A stretch of 64,000 nucleotides of DNA from Halomonas halocynthiae DSM 14573 (GCF_000425725.1 NZ_AUDZ01000017.1:19349-83348); one strand, 5' to 3'; shown: positions 7,667 through 17,879, counted from the first letter of the stretch. Translations and numbers: made by a program. The notes: generated by a model not told the origin, from the letters alone.

Positions 7667-8542
7667 ATGCCCGCCACGTTGAAAGGCATTCTTTACATGT
7701 GTGCTGGCGTGCTGTGCCTTGCGTTGGGCGATGCTATCACCAAGTGGCTAGGGGCGAGTTACTCGCCGTTACAGATCATCTTCTTCCGCACCTTGGTGTC
7801 ATTACCGCTAATCATCCTGATCGCACATTTCAATGGTGGCATACGCACTCTGGGTACCAAGCGGCCTGGCGTCCACTTGCTGCGTGGGTTGATTTTCTCT
7901 GGCACGATGATTTGCTTTATGTGGGGCTTGACCCTCCTGCCACTGGCTGAAGCCACCGCTATAATATTTGCTGCACCGTTGTTTGTGACGCTACTGTCGG
8001 TGCCGTTGCTTAAAGAGCGGGTCGATAAGCCAACCATTATCGCAACGCTGCTCGGTTTTGTTGGCGTGATGATTGTTGTGCGTCCAGGCGCCGATAGCTT
8101 TCAACCGGCCACGCTGATTGTTTTAGGGGCCGCCGTTTTCTATGCGCTCACTCTGATTACCGCTCGCCGCTATGGTAGTCGTGAGCACTTGTGGGCAATG
8201 GTCTTCTATACCACGTTGATTCCGATGCTGGTGTCTGCGTCGACACTACCTTGGGTATGGCAAACACCCGCCACGACGGATTGGCCGATATTTATACTGG
8301 CCGGTATTCTTGGGGTAGGCGCTATGGCGGGGATTACTATGGCGTTTCGCTATGCACCTGCGGCACTGGCCGCGCCGTTTGATTATACCGCCCTGATTTG
8401 GGCAGTGTTGTTGGGCTGGTGGGTCTGGGGTGAAGTGCCAGATCTCTGGGTACTAATTGGCGGCACTGTGGTGATTTTCAGTGGCCTGTTAATTGCTTGG
8501 CGAGAAGGGCGCGTCGCCCTCACGCGCCGCCCTGCAACCTAA
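7667..8542 (+). CDS. EamA/DMT-family transporter
   Basis: About 291 residues with ten hydrophobic segments in two repeats, the layout of the drug/metabolite transporter superfamily (EamA). The family moves amino acids, nucleobases or other metabolites across the inner membrane; the substrate is not evident. The ATG at 7667 has GAGGAG eight bases ahead and begins just before the first membrane segment; an upstream TTG at 7592 would add an implausible soluble leader. The stop codon overlaps that of thiE on the opposite strand by a few bases. Confidence 0.85.
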   Translation: MPATLKGILYMCAGVLCLALGDAITKWLGASYSPLQIIFFRTLVSLPLIILIAHFNGGIRTLGTKRPGVHLLRGLIFSGTMICFMWGLTLLPLAEATAIIFAAPLFVTLLSVPLLKERVDKPTIIATLLGFVGVMIVVRPGADSFQPATLIVLGAAVFYALTLITARRYGSREHLWAMVFYTTLIPMLVSASTLPWVWQTPATTDWPIFILAGILGVGAMAGITMAFRYAPAALAAPFDYTALIWAVLLGWWVWGEVPDLWVLIGGTVVIFSGLLIAWREGRVALTRRPAT

Positions 8543-9153
8543 GTATTGAAAAACCCCTGAGCAGCAGCCTGGGGGTCTGGTGTGCCACAAATAGCCGACA
8601 CGACGGCTAGGCCATCGGCACCGGCAGCCCGTACCTTTTCAACATGTTCACGCTTGAGCCCACCGATTGCCACATTAGGCAGTGGGCTGGCTGCGACCAG
8701 TGCTGCTAGGCCGTCGAACCCTATCGGTGTGGCATGATCGCCCTTGGTGGCAGTAGCGAACACCGGCCCCAAACCCAGGTAGTTTAGGGCGGCAGCGTCT
8801 AGCTGTGCTAGTTGCTCTAAACGCTGTACCGAAAGGCCGAGAATCGCCTTTTCCCCCAGAGCGTTGCGTGCCGCCGCAACGTCGCCATCGTCTTGCCCGA
8901 TATGCAGCCCATCTGCGCCGCTGGCTAGTGCGACTTCCAGGCGATCATTAATGATCAGAGGAACGCCGCTGCCAGCAAGAGCCTGTTTAATCTGACGCGC
9001 CTGGGACACCATCTCGGCGTCGCTGGCGTGTTTGTCTCTTAATTGGATGAGGGTTGCGCCACCGCGAACGGCGGCGGCAACAGTCTCCACCAGCCCGTAG
9101 CTTTTGCACAGTGCGGGGTCGGTAACGAGGTAAAGAGACAGATCAACGTGCAT
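8539..9153 (-). CDS. thiE: Thiamine-phosphate synthase
   Basis: About 204 residues of TIM-barrel thiamine-phosphate synthase, joining the pyrimidine (HMP-PP) and thiazole (THZ-P) moieties. Family motifs visible: LYLVTDP at the N-terminus, LIQLRDKH, LIINDRLEVALASGADGLHIGQDD for pyrophosphate and magnesium binding, and GLGPVFATATK. The start at 9153 is used because the protein then begins with the normal LYLVTDP strand; the open frame upstream lies inside thiM. It overlaps the end of thiM by 11 bases, so the two are translationally coupled, and both are under the TPP riboswitch upstream of thiM. Confidence 0.95.
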   Translation of the reverse strand: MHVDLSLYLVTDPALCKSYGLVETVAAAVRGGATLIQLRDKHASDAEMVSQARQIKQALAGSGVPLIINDRLEVALASGADGLHIGQDDGDVAAARNALGEKAILGLSVQRLEQLAQLDAAALNYLGLGPVFATATKGDHATPIGFDGLAALVAASPLPNVAIGGLKREHVEKVRAAGADGLAVVSAICGTPDPQAAAQGFFNT

Positions 9154-10003
9154 CGGTAATCTCCAGTCGGGCATGTTGGGTGAGAGTATTGCTGTCCAGA
9201 GCATAGAGCGTATCAAGAAACGCCACACTAAAGCTGCCAGGCCCTTGTGCTATCCGGCCCGCCAGTTCGCCGGCCACGGCATAGCTGGCTAAGGCTGCTG
9301 TGGTTGCTAGGAAGATATCGTCGGTGCTTTCGGTATCGGCTTGGGCAATCCATGCGCCAACAACGCCGGTGAGCGAGCAACCCAAGGCGGTGACTTTGGG
9401 CATTAGCGCATGACCGCCGTCAATACGAGCTATTTTCTGCCCATCGGTTACTAGGTCGGACTCACCAGTTACTGCCACCACTGCGCCGCTATATCTTGCC
9501 AGTAAAATGGCCGCCTCTTGAGCGCTGTGGCTAGTGGTGGTGCTATCAACGCCGTGGCCACGACTGTGTTGTTGATGGAGTGAGCTGGCTTGGTCAGATA
9601 ACTTCGCCAGGCTCAGAATCTCAGAGGCATTGCCGCGAATTACGCTGGGTGAAAGCCTCAGTAATTGAGCACCGACTTCTTGGCGATAGCTTGTGGCGCC
9701 AACTGCCACTGGGTCCAGCACCCAGGGTGTTTGGGCGCCGAGGGCGGCACGCGCGGCGATTTCCATGGCGTCTACCCAGCGGGGTGAGAGGGTACCGATG
9801 TTAATCGTCAGCGCACCTGCCATGGCGGCAAACTCAGCGACCTCCTGTTTGGCATGCGCCATGGCGGGTGATGCGCCAATCGCGAGTAGCACATTAGCCA
9901 TGACGTTCATTGATACATGGTTGGTAATGTTGAGAATCAGCGGGGAATTTGCGCGTACGCGGTTAAGGCGTAAGGCAAGGTCGAGTGTTGGACTAGCGGT
10001 CAT
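9143..10003 (-). CDS. thiM: Hydroxyethylthiazole kinase
   Basis: About 286 residues of the ThiM ribokinase-like family, phosphorylating hydroxyethylthiazole in thiamine salvage. Recognisable stretches are LILNITNHVSMNVMANVLLA near the N-terminus, the VLDPVAVGAT strand, RGNASEI, and the C-terminal KVTALGCSLTGVVGAW with the catalytic cysteine region. First gene of a thiM-thiE salvage operon; its leader carries a TPP riboswitch and a sequestering hairpin over the GAGGGG ribosome site seven bases before ATG. There is a low-complexity SLHQQHSRGHGVDSTTTSH loop near residue 150 that is longer than in most family members. Confidence 0.95.
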   Translation of the reverse strand: MTASPTLDLALRLNRVRANSPLILNITNHVSMNVMANVLLAIGASPAMAHAKQEVAEFAAMAGALTINIGTLSPRWVDAMEIAARAALGAQTPWVLDPVAVGATSYRQEVGAQLLRLSPSVIRGNASEILSLAKLSDQASSLHQQHSRGHGVDSTTTSHSAQEAAILLARYSGAVVAVTGESDLVTDGQKIARIDGGHALMPKVTALGCSLTGVVGAWIAQADTESTDDIFLATTAALASYAVAGELAGRIAQGPGSFSVAFLDTLYALDSNTLTQHARLEITDAR

Positions 10004-10010
10004 TGTGGTG

Positions 10011-10054
10011 CCCCTCAGCGAGGAGTCGGCGTCTGCCGATAGACTGCCGACTCC
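10011..10054 (-). promoter_or_regulatory. thiM: Expression platform of the TPP riboswitch
   Basis: In the RNA, the arm GGAGUCGGC overlaps the 3' end of the aptamer and pairs perfectly with GCCGACUCC (10054-10046 and 10030-10022). The next bases allow a second hairpin, CUCCUC-GCU-GAGGGG (10025-10011), that would hide the ribosome site of thiM. The two hairpins share CUCC, so they exclude each other. This suggests translational control: TPP binding holds the aptamer end, freeing CUCCUC to mask the ribosome site. The pairing is seen, the switching direction inferred. Confidence 0.7.
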
Positions 10055-10135
10055 CTACGCCGGCATTATCCGGTTCAGGTGGTAAGGGTGCATCTCAGTC
10101 GTTGCTCGTAATGTTTCGCAACAACGCCCCTGTCA
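10049..10135 (-). ncRNA. TPP riboswitch aptamer (THI element)
   Basis: Minus-strand reading contains the conserved blocks of the thiamine pyrophosphate aptamer in order: GGGGCG at the start, a variable P3 stem (GTTGTTGCG / CGAGCAACG), CTGAGA, ACCC, ACCTGAACCGGATAATGCC and GCGTAGGGA. It lies directly upstream of thiM, the normal location. It senses thiamine pyrophosphate and lowers thiMthiE expression. Confidence 0.95.
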
Positions 10136-10294
10136 TGTGCGTTACTATCCGTGTTTATGGCAGCTATTGTAAAGCCTGTGCTGTGTTACATGCTGCCGCT
10201 CTGTTTCTGCTATTCTGTCCAGTTTCCACCATCGCTTGTCGAGCGGCTTCGATAGCTGAGCCGCTACAGGGTTACTCTTCGAGTCTATTTCATC

Positions 10295-11686
10295 GTGAAT
10301 CAAACCACCTCTGACTTTGCCACGTTGCCGCTGCTGCCGGAGCTGCTGTCTAACCTTGCTTCGCTGGGCTATCACACCATGACGCCGATTCAGGCCGAGG
10401 GGCTACCGCCCGTGCTGGCGGGTCGTGATGTTCTTGCTCAGGCAAAAACGGGCTCTGGAAAAACCGCCGTTTTTGGCTTGGGACTGTTGTCGCGCCTGCA
10501 AGTGTCAGATTTCCGAGTGCAGGGGCTGGTGTTGTGCCCCACTCGTGAGCTGGCAGATCAGGTTGCCGGTGAAATCCGCCGACTAGCGCGTAGCCTGCCT
10601 AACGTTAAGGTATTGACGCTGTGTGGTGGTGCACCGATGGGGCCGCAGCTTGGGTCACTAGAGCATGGTGCGCATATCGTTGTCGGCACGCCGGGGCGGG
10701 TGGAAGAGCATCTGCGGAAAGCAACGCTGGTGCTGGGTTCGCTGACGACTCTCGTGCTGGATGAAGCAGACCGTATGCTTGACATGGGGTTTCAGGCGGC
10801 GATGGAAGCCATTATCGCCGAGACGCCAGCCAGCCGTCAGACCCTATTGTTTAGCGCAACCTATGATGAGAGTGTTCGCCCCATTGCCGAGCGTTTGATG
10901 CGTGAGCCCGTTAAGGTAGAGGTGGAGGACGCTCATGATGAAACGACGATTCGCCAGCATTTCTATCGGGTTGACGATGAGTCATTGCGTTTTGACTCCC
11001 TGCGTCGGCTGCTGCTGACGCTGAAGCCAGCATCAAGCGTGGTGTTTTGTAATACCAAGCGCGAGACAGACGATGTGGCTGACGCCTTGAATGATGCAGG
11101 CTTCAGTGCACTGGCGCTGCATGGCGACCTTGAACAGCGTGACAGGGACCGCTTATTAATTATGTTTGCCAATGGCAGTGCTTCAATTCTGGTCGCTACC
11201 GACGTAGCGGCCAGAGGCTTGGATATCGCTGCTCTGGACGCGGTGTTTAACTATCGCATTGCTCGTGAGCTTGAAGTGCATGTTCACCGTGTTGGGCGCA
11301 CTGGCCGAGCAGGAGGCTCTGGAGTGGCCTGCACTCTGGTTAGTGAGAAAGATGACTACCGGCTGGCGCGCTTGGCAGAGTTGCTGAATGAGCGCCTCGA
11401 CGTACAACCGTTACCCGGCCCTGAAGTGTTGGAGCAGTTGCCTTTTCAACCGACAATGGTGACGTTGCAGTTAGGGGCGGGAAAAAAACATAAGTTGCGC
11501 CCTGGAGACATTTTGGGTGCCCTAACCGGCGACGGTGGGATTGCCGGGGATCAGGTAGGTAAGATTAAGCTGCTCGCCAATAGCGCTTATGTGGCGGTAC
11601 ATCGTGAGGTTGCCGCAGCCGCCCTGAAGCAATTAAGCACGGGAAAACTCAAGGGCCGTAGCTTTCGTGCCCGGTATATTAGTTAG
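10295..11686 (+). CDS. dbpA: ATP-dependent RNA helicase DbpA
   Basis: DEAD-box RNA helicase of 463 residues with AKTGSGKT (motif I), PTRELADQ (Ia), DEAD, SAT, and HRVGRTGR (VI). The C-terminal 70 residues carry the DbpA RNA-binding domain that recognises hairpin 92 of 23S rRNA (motif GDILGALTGDGGI, then KIKLLANSAYVAVHR). It acts in large ribosomal subunit assembly. Start is GTG at 10295, which gives the same N-terminal length as E. coli DbpA; no strong ribosome site is visible ahead of it. A RIO kinase gene follows after 12 bases. Confidence 0.95.
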   Translation: MNQTTSDFATLPLLPELLSNLASLGYHTMTPIQAEGLPPVLAGRDVLAQAKTGSGKTAVFGLGLLSRLQVSDFRVQGLVLCPTRELADQVAGEIRRLARSLPNVKVLTLCGGAPMGPQLGSLEHGAHIVVGTPGRVEEHLRKATLVLGSLTTLVLDEADRMLDMGFQAAMEAIIAETPASRQTLLFSATYDESVRPIAERLMREPVKVEVEDAHDETTIRQHFYRVDDESLRFDSLRRLLLTLKPASSVVFCNTKRETDDVADALNDAGFSALALHGDLEQRDRDRLLIMFANGSASILVATDVAARGLDIAALDAVFNYRIARELEVHVHRVGRTGRAGGSGVACTLVSEKDDYRLARLAELLNERLDVQPLPGPEVLEQLPFQPTMVTLQLGAGKKHKLRPGDILGALTGDGGIAGDQVGKIKLLANSAYVAVHREVAAAALKQLSTGKLKGRSFRARYIS

Positions 11687-11698
11687 CAATGTGGTGAT

Positions 11699-12601
11699 AT
11701 GAAAATACCCAAAAGACTACAGTCGTTAGTTGATGATGGCCTGATCGATGCCGTGGAAGGCCAACTGATGAGTGGTAAGGAAGCTCAGGTATACGTGGTG
11801 CGCTCCCATGGAGAGCGGCGTTGTGCCAAGGTGTTCAAGGAAGCCAAAAAGCGTAGTTTTAAACAGGCTGTGCAGTATCAAGAGGGGCGAAAAGTGCGCA
11901 ATAGCCGCCGCTCCCGCGCCATGGCCAAGAAAACCCGCTACGGCCAAAAAGAACAAGAGCAAGCCTGGCTTAACGCGGAAGTTGATGCCCTTTATCGGCT
12001 GGCCGAGGCCGACGTGCGGGTACCTAAGCCGCATGGTTTTGTCGATGGCGTTTTGCTGATGGAAATGATCACCGATGCCGAAGGATTAACTGCGCCACGG
12101 TTGGATGACGTGGTACTCAGTGCCGAGCAAGCTCAAGCGTATTACACCAAAATTCTTGGTGATATCGTGCGTATGCTGTGCGCAGGCCTGATTCATGGTG
12201 ATTTGTCTGAGTTCAATGTGCTGCTGTCTGCTGACGGCCCCGTCATCATTGATCTTCCTCAAGCGGTGGATGCCGCAGGGAATAATAGCGCCGAAATGAT
12301 GTTTGAGCGCGACGTTGACAACATGCGCCGTTACTTTGGTCGTTTCGCTCCTGAGTTACTGGCCACCGACTACGGCAAAGAAATATGGGCGTTGTATGAA
12401 GCGGGCGAACTGCACCCTGATAGCCAGTTAACCGGGTGCTTTGAACATGACACCAGCGCAGTGGATGTGGATGACCTAATGACCGTGATCGACGATGTGC
12501 GCGAAGAGGAAGCTGAGCGGCTTGCGGCGCTGTCTGGTGACCACGATGCAGGGGTAAAAGAAGCCGCTCAAGAATGGCGCGAGTCTCATGGCGACAGCTA
12601 G
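11699..12601 (+). CDS. RIO-family serine protein kinase
   Basis: A 300-residue RIO1-like atypical kinase. The nucleotide loop region is LMSGKEAQVYVV, the catalytic loop HGDLSEFNVLL (with Asp and Asn) and the metal-binding loop IIDLPQAV. It resembles the proteobacterial RIO kinases exemplified by P. aeruginosa PA4780, an active serine kinase of unclear role. It follows dbpA by 12 bases and is probably cotranscribed, which makes a link to ribosome assembly tempting because archaeal and eukaryotic RIO proteins work there; that is inference only. Confidence 0.9.
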   Translation: MKIPKRLQSLVDDGLIDAVEGQLMSGKEAQVYVVRSHGERRCAKVFKEAKKRSFKQAVQYQEGRKVRNSRRSRAMAKKTRYGQKEQEQAWLNAEVDALYRLAEADVRVPKPHGFVDGVLLMEMITDAEGLTAPRLDDVVLSAEQAQAYYTKILGDIVRMLCAGLIHGDLSEFNVLLSADGPVIIDLPQAVDAAGNNSAEMMFERDVDNMRRYFGRFAPELLATDYGKEIWALYEAGELHPDSQLTGCFEHDTSAVDVDDLMTVIDDVREEEAERLAALSGDHDAGVKEAAQEWRESHGDS

Positions 12602-12618
12602 CTGAGTTTTCGCTGTGA

Positions 12619-13083
<465 letters not shown>

Positions 13084-13104
13084 CTGGACGCTATGGTTTA
13101 TGTG

Positions 13105-13135
13105 GGCGTGCTGAGCATTTAAGCACGCCTTTTTT
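13105..13135 (+). terminator. Intrinsic terminator after glnK
   Basis: Stem GGCGTGCT (13105-13112) with AGCACGCC (13122-13129), nine-base loop, followed by six T. Classic rho-independent form. Confidence 0.92.
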
Positions 13136-13169
13136 ATTGATAAATATTTGATTCCATTGGAGAGATGCC

Positions 13170-13937
13170 ATGCTGATGGCAGCCTTGATCGGCGGTTTTG
13201 TTGGTTTTCTTATCAGCGGTAACTTACTTGGGCTTGTTGCAGGGGCTGCGCTGGGCTGGTGGCTTGGAAGCCGAGTTCGCGGTGGCATGGGACTGAAAGA
13301 GTTACAACGCCATTTTCTGGATGCAACGTTTGCCGTTATGGGCTGCTTGTGTAAAGCCGATGGCCAGGTCACCGAAGAAGAGCTGGACGCGTCGCGCAAA
13401 ATGTGGGATTTATTGCGCCTCAACGAGGAGCAGCGTGCCAAGGCTCGGGAAAATTTTAACCGCGGTAAGGCATCAAACTTCGATCTTGATGCTGAAATTG
13501 CCAAAGTCGCCCGTATTACTCGCGGACAACGCGCTTTGCGTCAGATGTTCCTGCAAGTGCAGCTGTCAGCGATTGCTGCTGATGGTGTACTGCACCCTGC
13601 GGAACACCGGATGATCATGCATATTGCTCGAGGGCTGGGTTGCAGTGAAGCTGAGATTCAGCAGATCGAAGCGATGTTGCGTGGTGCCAGTCAGGCCGGT
13701 AGTGCTCAGCCGTCAGGCCCCTCGCTGGAAGACGCTTATGCAGTGCTGGGGGTTAAGCCAGATGCTAGTGATGCCGAGGTAAAGCGAAATTATCGGCGCC
13801 TGATGAGTGAAAATCACCCGGATAAACTGGCATCAAAAGGTCTGCCTGAAAGCATGCGTGAGATGGCGAAAGAACGCACCATTGAAATTGGTAATGCCTA
13901 TGAGAGTATCCGCAAAGCCCGCGGTGATGCTGGCTGA
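13170..13937 (+). CDS. djlA: Co-chaperone DjlA (TerB domain plus J-domain)
   Basis: A 255-residue protein. The N-terminus (1-35) is one hydrophobic, glycine-rich membrane segment, as in DjlA; residues about 45-170 form a TerB-like helical domain (MGCLCKADGQVTEEEL and a second IAADGVLHPAEHR metal-binding-like repeat); the C-terminus is a J-domain (DAYAVLGVKPDAS, with HPD in SENHPDKL). It stimulates DnaK at the inner membrane. The start has GGAGAG upstream at 13159. Single gene. Confidence 0.93.
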   Translation: MLMAALIGGFVGFLISGNLLGLVAGAALGWWLGSRVRGGMGLKELQRHFLDATFAVMGCLCKADGQVTEEELDASRKMWDLLRLNEEQRAKARENFNRGKASNFDLDAEIAKVARITRGQRALRQMFLQVQLSAIAADGVLHPAEHRMIMHIARGLGCSEAEIQQIEAMLRGASQAGSAQPSGPSLEDAYAVLGVKPDASDAEVKRNYRRLMSENHPDKLASKGLPESMREMAKERTIEIGNAYESIRKARGDAG

Positions 13938-14042
13938 CACGCTGCGCTGTGCTGTTTTGATATAGGTATCAGCTACGTCGTGTCACTCACATGACTCTAT
14001 TGACGACAACATTGATCACAACAAGAAACGCAGGAGCCCTTG

Positions 14043-15596
14043 ATGACATTCGGTATTTTTTCCCTGTTGCCGCCACTGTTGGCAATAGTGCTGGCGCTGG
14101 TGACGCGCAATGTGATTCCGGCGCTGTTCTGCGGCGTTTGGTTAGGCGCGACCATGCTGGTGGGTGGCAATCCCGCTATTGGGCTGTATGACACGTTTGA
14201 TGCCTTTATTATTCCGAGCGTGGGTGATGAGTGGAGCGTCACGGTACTGATCTACTGTGGCTTGTTTGGTGTGCTGATTGGGGTGCTGGAGCGTACGGGA
14301 GGTGCTCAAGCCATCGCGCGTTCGATTTCTGCGCGTGTTGCGTCGCGCCGTGGTGCACAGGGTGCCACCATGGGGTTGGGTGTGCTGATTTTCTTTGAAG
14401 ACTATTTCAACGCCTTAACCGTGGGCAGTGTGATGCGCCCGATTACCGATAAAATGAGGGTTTCTCGGGAAAAGCTCGCTTATATCGTTGACTCTACCTC
14501 GGCACCAATGTGTTTACTGGGCCCAGTCTCAACCTGGGTGGTTTTTGTTATGGGGCTGATCGGTACACAGTTGGTTGAAATGGGGGCCAGCGGCTCAGAG
14601 TACCTGATTTATCTGTCGACGATTCCGCTGAATTTTTATGCTTGGTTGGCGCTGGGTCTCATCATCTATATGGTAATTACTCAGTGGGACTTTGGCCCCA
14701 TGGCGGCTGCAGAGCATCGTGCCCGCACTACCGGTCATGTCATGGCAGCTAATGCGGCTCCCCCCTCTGGTGCTCACGAAGAGAATCTCAGCGTAGTCAG
14801 CGAAGATCAGGCGCGTAAGCGTAATATGTTGGTGCCTATTGCTGTGCTGGTGTTAATGATTCCACCCCTTTTCCTATGGACCGGAAACTTCCCTGAAAAC
14901 GATCTCGTGACCGCGGTGGGTAATGCCAAAGGTGGCTTGTCAATTCTTATGGCCACGCTGATGGCGGTGGTTGTTGGTTTGACCATGGGGATGGTACAGA
15001 AGCTGTTCAATTTCCGTGAAGCGATGGATATTGTGGTGGATGGCATCAAAAGCATGACGCTGGTGTACATCATTCTGACCCTGGCCTGGTCGATCGGCAG
15101 CGTGACGTCAGAGCTCGGCACGGCTGCCTACTTGGTCACTCTCGCGGAAGCCAGTTTGTCGCCCAGTATGGTGCCGGTGTTGCTGTTTTTGATTGGGGCG
15201 GTGGTCGCTTTTACCACGGGAACTTCCTACGGCACCTTTGCCATCATGATTCCTATTGCCATGCCAGTCGCTGTCGCGATGGACCTGCCACTGGCACTGA
15301 CCATTGCCGCTGTGCTTAGCGGAGGGATCTTTGGTGACCACTGCTCGCCGATTTCCGATACAACCATTTTGTCGTCTGCTGGGTCGTCCTGTGATCATAT
15401 TGACCATGTGCGCACACAGTTGCCCTATGCGATTACCGCCGGGGTTGCGGGGATCACGGGCTTTTTCATTGCTGGGCTAACGCAAAGTACACTGCTGGGA
15501 GCGGTCAGTGGTTTGGCGGCACTGCTCGTCATTGCTGTCACGCTCAGGCTGGTGTGGGGAGCGCCTCACGGGGCGGAATCAGCTCGCGCTAATTGA
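14043..15596 (+). CDS. NhaC-family Na+/H+ antiporter
   Basis: About 517 residues with eleven or more hydrophobic segments. Family hallmarks include LIFFEDYFNALTVGSVMRPI and GDHCSPISDTTILSS, both typical of the NhaC/ArsB-like ion transporter group. It would exchange sodium for protons across the inner membrane, important in a halophile. ATG at 14043 has AGGAG six bases ahead; a TTG directly before it also appears in frame. It ends in a terminator shared with convergent ribA. Ion specificity is not proven by sequence, as some relatives carry amino acids or malate/lactate in exchange. Confidence 0.88.
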   Translation: MTFGIFSLLPPLLAIVLALVTRNVIPALFCGVWLGATMLVGGNPAIGLYDTFDAFIIPSVGDEWSVTVLIYCGLFGVLIGVLERTGGAQAIARSISARVASRRGAQGATMGLGVLIFFEDYFNALTVGSVMRPITDKMRVSREKLAYIVDSTSAPMCLLGPVSTWVVFVMGLIGTQLVEMGASGSEYLIYLSTIPLNFYAWLALGLIIYMVITQWDFGPMAAAEHRARTTGHVMAANAAPPSGAHEENLSVVSEDQARKRNMLVPIAVLVLMIPPLFLWTGNFPENDLVTAVGNAKGGLSILMATLMAVVVGLTMGMVQKLFNFREAMDIVVDGIKSMTLVYIILTLAWSIGSVTSELGTAAYLVTLAEASLSPSMVPVLLFLIGAVVAFTTGTSYGTFAIMIPIAMPVAVAMDLPLALTIAAVLSGGIFGDHCSPISDTTILSSAGSSCDHIDHVRTQLPYAITAGVAGITGFFIAGLTQSTLLGAVSGLAALLVIAVTLRLVWGAPHGAESARAN

Positions 15597-15611
15597 AGCA
15601 AGAGATAGACT

Positions 15612-15644
15612 AGGGCCCCGCATTAGTTGGGCCCTGGCTTTTTT
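15612..15644 (+). terminator. Intrinsic terminator between the antiporter and ribA
   Basis: AGGGCCC (15612-15618) pairs with GGGCCCT (15629-15635); GGC and six T follow. It serves the plus-strand antiporter gene; the T-run slightly overlaps the ribA stop region. Confidence 0.85.
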
Positions 15645-16278
15645 AGGGTTTACGCTTATTGCTTGGATTTTCTGCGGGGGTGAAGTCGCCCAGTGCCATC
15701 ATGTGGCCTAGTTTACCGGCCTTGGTAGAAAGATAGTGCTCGTTGTGTGGGTTAAGGCCGGTGGTCAGCCCAACTCGTTCGACGACATCAATACCCTCGT
15801 CGGTTAACGCGTTGACCTTGCGGGGATTGTTGGTCATCAGGCGTAGCGCCTGAATATCGAGATGGTTCAGCATCGGCAAGCACAGGTCGTAACGGCGCAT
15901 ATCTGCAGCGAATCCCAGCCGCTCATTGGCCTCTACGGTATCGGCACCCTGGTCCTGCAGGTGGTAAGCACGAATTTTATTAAGCAGCCCGATACCCCGA
16001 CCTTCTTGGCGTAGATAGAGCAATACGCCACGACCCTCCTCGGCAATTCGTCGCAGGGCTTCCATCAGCTGGTAGCCGCAGTCACAACGCATTGAGAACA
16101 AGGCATCGCCGGTCAGGCATTCCGAGTGAACACGGCCCAGTACCGGCTCGCCATCACCAACGTCGCCAAGCGTTAGGGCGATATGGTCTTTGCCGGTTGC
16201 TTCGTCTTCGAAGCCGTGCATAGTAAACGTAGCCCAAGGCGTGGGCAGTCGAGAGGAGGCGATGTAGCGAATCGTCAC
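15643..16278 (-). CDS. ribA: GTP cyclohydrolase II
   Basis: A 211-residue stand-alone RibA, first enzyme of riboflavin synthesis, opening GTP to the diaminopyrimidine intermediate. The zinc-binding cysteines lie in [17 protein letters not shown], followed by [11 protein letters not shown] and the catalytic region MTNNPRKV. Not fused to RibB. Convergent with the antiporter gene. Confidence 0.95.
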   Translation of the reverse strand: MTIRYIASSRLPTPWATFTMHGFEDEATGKDHIALTLGDVGDGEPVLGRVHSECLTGDALFSMRCDCGYQLMEALRRIAEEGRGVLLYLRQEGRGIGLLNKIRAYHLQDQGADTVEANERLGFAADMRRYDLCLPMLNHLDIQALRLMTNNPRKVNALTDEGIDVVERVGLTTGLNPHNEHYLSTKAGKLGHMMALGDFTPAENPSNKRKP

Positions 16279-16435
16279 AATAGACCTCGATGAAAACCTG
16301 TCGGGCCGGCTGGTATCGCCGACGATAAGTACAGCAGTTTATCATCAAGCTGGCCTTGGCTCACGGTATACAGGCCGCTAATCTTGGGCTGATAAGGTAT
16401 GATACGCCCACACTTTTTCGTCAATGGATGAGCGC

Positions 16436-17512
16436 ATGGAACTCAAGAACGATCGTTTTCTCCGCGCACTGGCGCGTCAGCCTGTGGACCGTACCCCTGT
16501 ATGGATGATGCGCCAGGCCGGTCGCTATCTGCCGGAGTACCGTGCGATACGCGCAGATGCTGGTGGTTTCATGGATCTTTGCCGCAACCGCGACTTGGCT
16601 TGTGAGGTGACGCTGCAGCCGTTGGAGCGCTTTCCGATGGATGCGGCCATCCTGTTTTCTGACATCTTAACAATTCCCGATGCCATGGGGCTGGGGTTGT
16701 ATTTTGAGACAGGTGAAGGGCCTAAATTCCGCAAGACAGTGCGCAGCGCCGAGGACGTGGCTGCGCTGACGGTGCCGAATGCTGAGCGCGATCTTGACTA
16801 TGTGATGAATGCGGTTAAGACCATTCGCCATGAGCTGAATGGGCGAGTGCCATTGATTGGCTTTTCCGGTAGTCCTTGGACGCTGGCTTGTTACATGGTG
16901 GAAGGCGGCTCCAGCCGTGATTTTCGTCACATTAAAACGATGCTTTACGACACGCCAGACGTGATGCATCAGTTGCTCGATACGCTAGCTGAATCGGTGA
17001 CGGACTACCTTAATGCGCAAATTCGCGCTGGCGCTCAGGCCGTGCAGATTTTTGACACCTGGGGTGGTGCGCTCTCAACACCGGCGTATCGCGAGTTTTC
17101 ATTGCGCTATATGGAACAGATCGTTGCGGGATTGATGCGTGAGCATGAGGGGCGCCGTGTGCCGGTTATCCTGTTTACCAAAAATGGCGGCCAGTGGCTG
17201 GAGGATATTGCGGCGGCGGGGTCAGATGCCGTTGGCTTGGATTGGAGCACGGAAATGTCTAATGCGCGGGCGCGAGTTGGCCATCGCGTAGCGCTGCAAG
17301 GGAACCTGGACCCTAACGTGCTGTTTGCCCACCCATCTGCCATTCGCGCTGAAGTCGCGAGAATTCTCGACAGTTATGGCCAAGGGCCTGGTCACGTATT
17401 TAATCTGGGGCACGGTATCAGCCAGTTTACTAACCCAGATCATGTGACGGCCTTTGTTGAGTCGCTGCACGAGCTGAGCCCTGCTTACCATCGCGAAATA
17501 GCGCTTGGTTAA
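16436..17512 (+). CDS. hemE: Uroporphyrinogen decarboxylase
   Basis: About 358 residues, decarboxylating uroporphyrinogen III to coproporphyrinogen III in haem synthesis. Signature [16 protein letters not shown] near the N-terminus and [16 protein letters not shown] later in the chain are intact, with the catalytic aspartate in [13 protein letters not shown]. The ATG at 16436 gives the normal start [12 protein letters not shown]; another ATG 12 bases upstream has no ribosome site. Overlaps the start of the following VanZ-like gene. Confidence 0.96.
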   Translation: MELKNDRFLRALARQPVDRTPVWMMRQAGRYLPEYRAIRADAGGFMDLCRNRDLACEVTLQPLERFPMDAAILFSDILTIPDAMGLGLYFETGEGPKFRKTVRSAEDVAALTVPNAERDLDYVMNAVKTIRHELNGRVPLIGFSGSPWTLACYMVEGGSSRDFRHIKTMLYDTPDVMHQLLDTLAESVTDYLNAQIRAGAQAVQIFDTWGGALSTPAYREFSLRYMEQIVAGLMREHEGRRVPVILFTKNGGQWLEDIAAAGSDAVGLDWSTEMSNARARVGHRVALQGNLDPNVLFAHPSAIRAEVARILDSYGQGPGHVFNLGHGISQFTNPDHVTAFVESLHELSPAYHREIALG

Positions 17513-17879
17513 GCGACTGTTGCGGCGTTTGCAACAGCGGCGCAACTGGTGGGCCTGGCTAGCTGTGGTGGCGATGCTGGCGGTTGCCTGGGGGAGTCTT
17601 ACGCCCGCCAGCGGACTGCCTCAGACATTGCCCTGGGACAAAGCTAACCACTTTATGGGTTATGGCGTTATTGCCGGCCTGATTCATCTCGCTGGCCTTC
17701 GTGCCAGCGGGGCGTTTTGGGTGGCGGTGATTTACGGTGTCACCCTCGAAGGTCTGCAGATGGTCGTGCCTGGCCGCTTGGGTGGCGACCCTTATGATGT
17801 GCTGGCTAATACCCTCGGGGCCGGTAGTGCGATTGTGTTACTAAATGGTGTTGCACGCTGGCTGAGTCGGGCAGGCTAG
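17505..17879 (+). CDS. VanZ-like small membrane protein
   Basis: A 124-residue protein with four hydrophobic segments and the VanZ-family pattern ([18 protein letters not shown], then [25 protein letters not shown]). The role of chromosomal VanZ-like proteins is unknown; the name comes from teicoplanin resistance. The start is a TTG at 17505 that overlaps the hemE stop; a later start is possible because several TTG codons follow. Probably translated by coupling to hemE. Confidence 0.75.
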   Translation: MVKRLLRRLQQRRNWWAWLAVVAMLAVAWGSLTPASGLPQTLPWDKANHFMGYGVIAGLIHLAGLRASGAFWVAVIYGVTLEGLQMVVPGRLGGDPYDVLANTLGAGSAIVLLNGVARWLSRAG

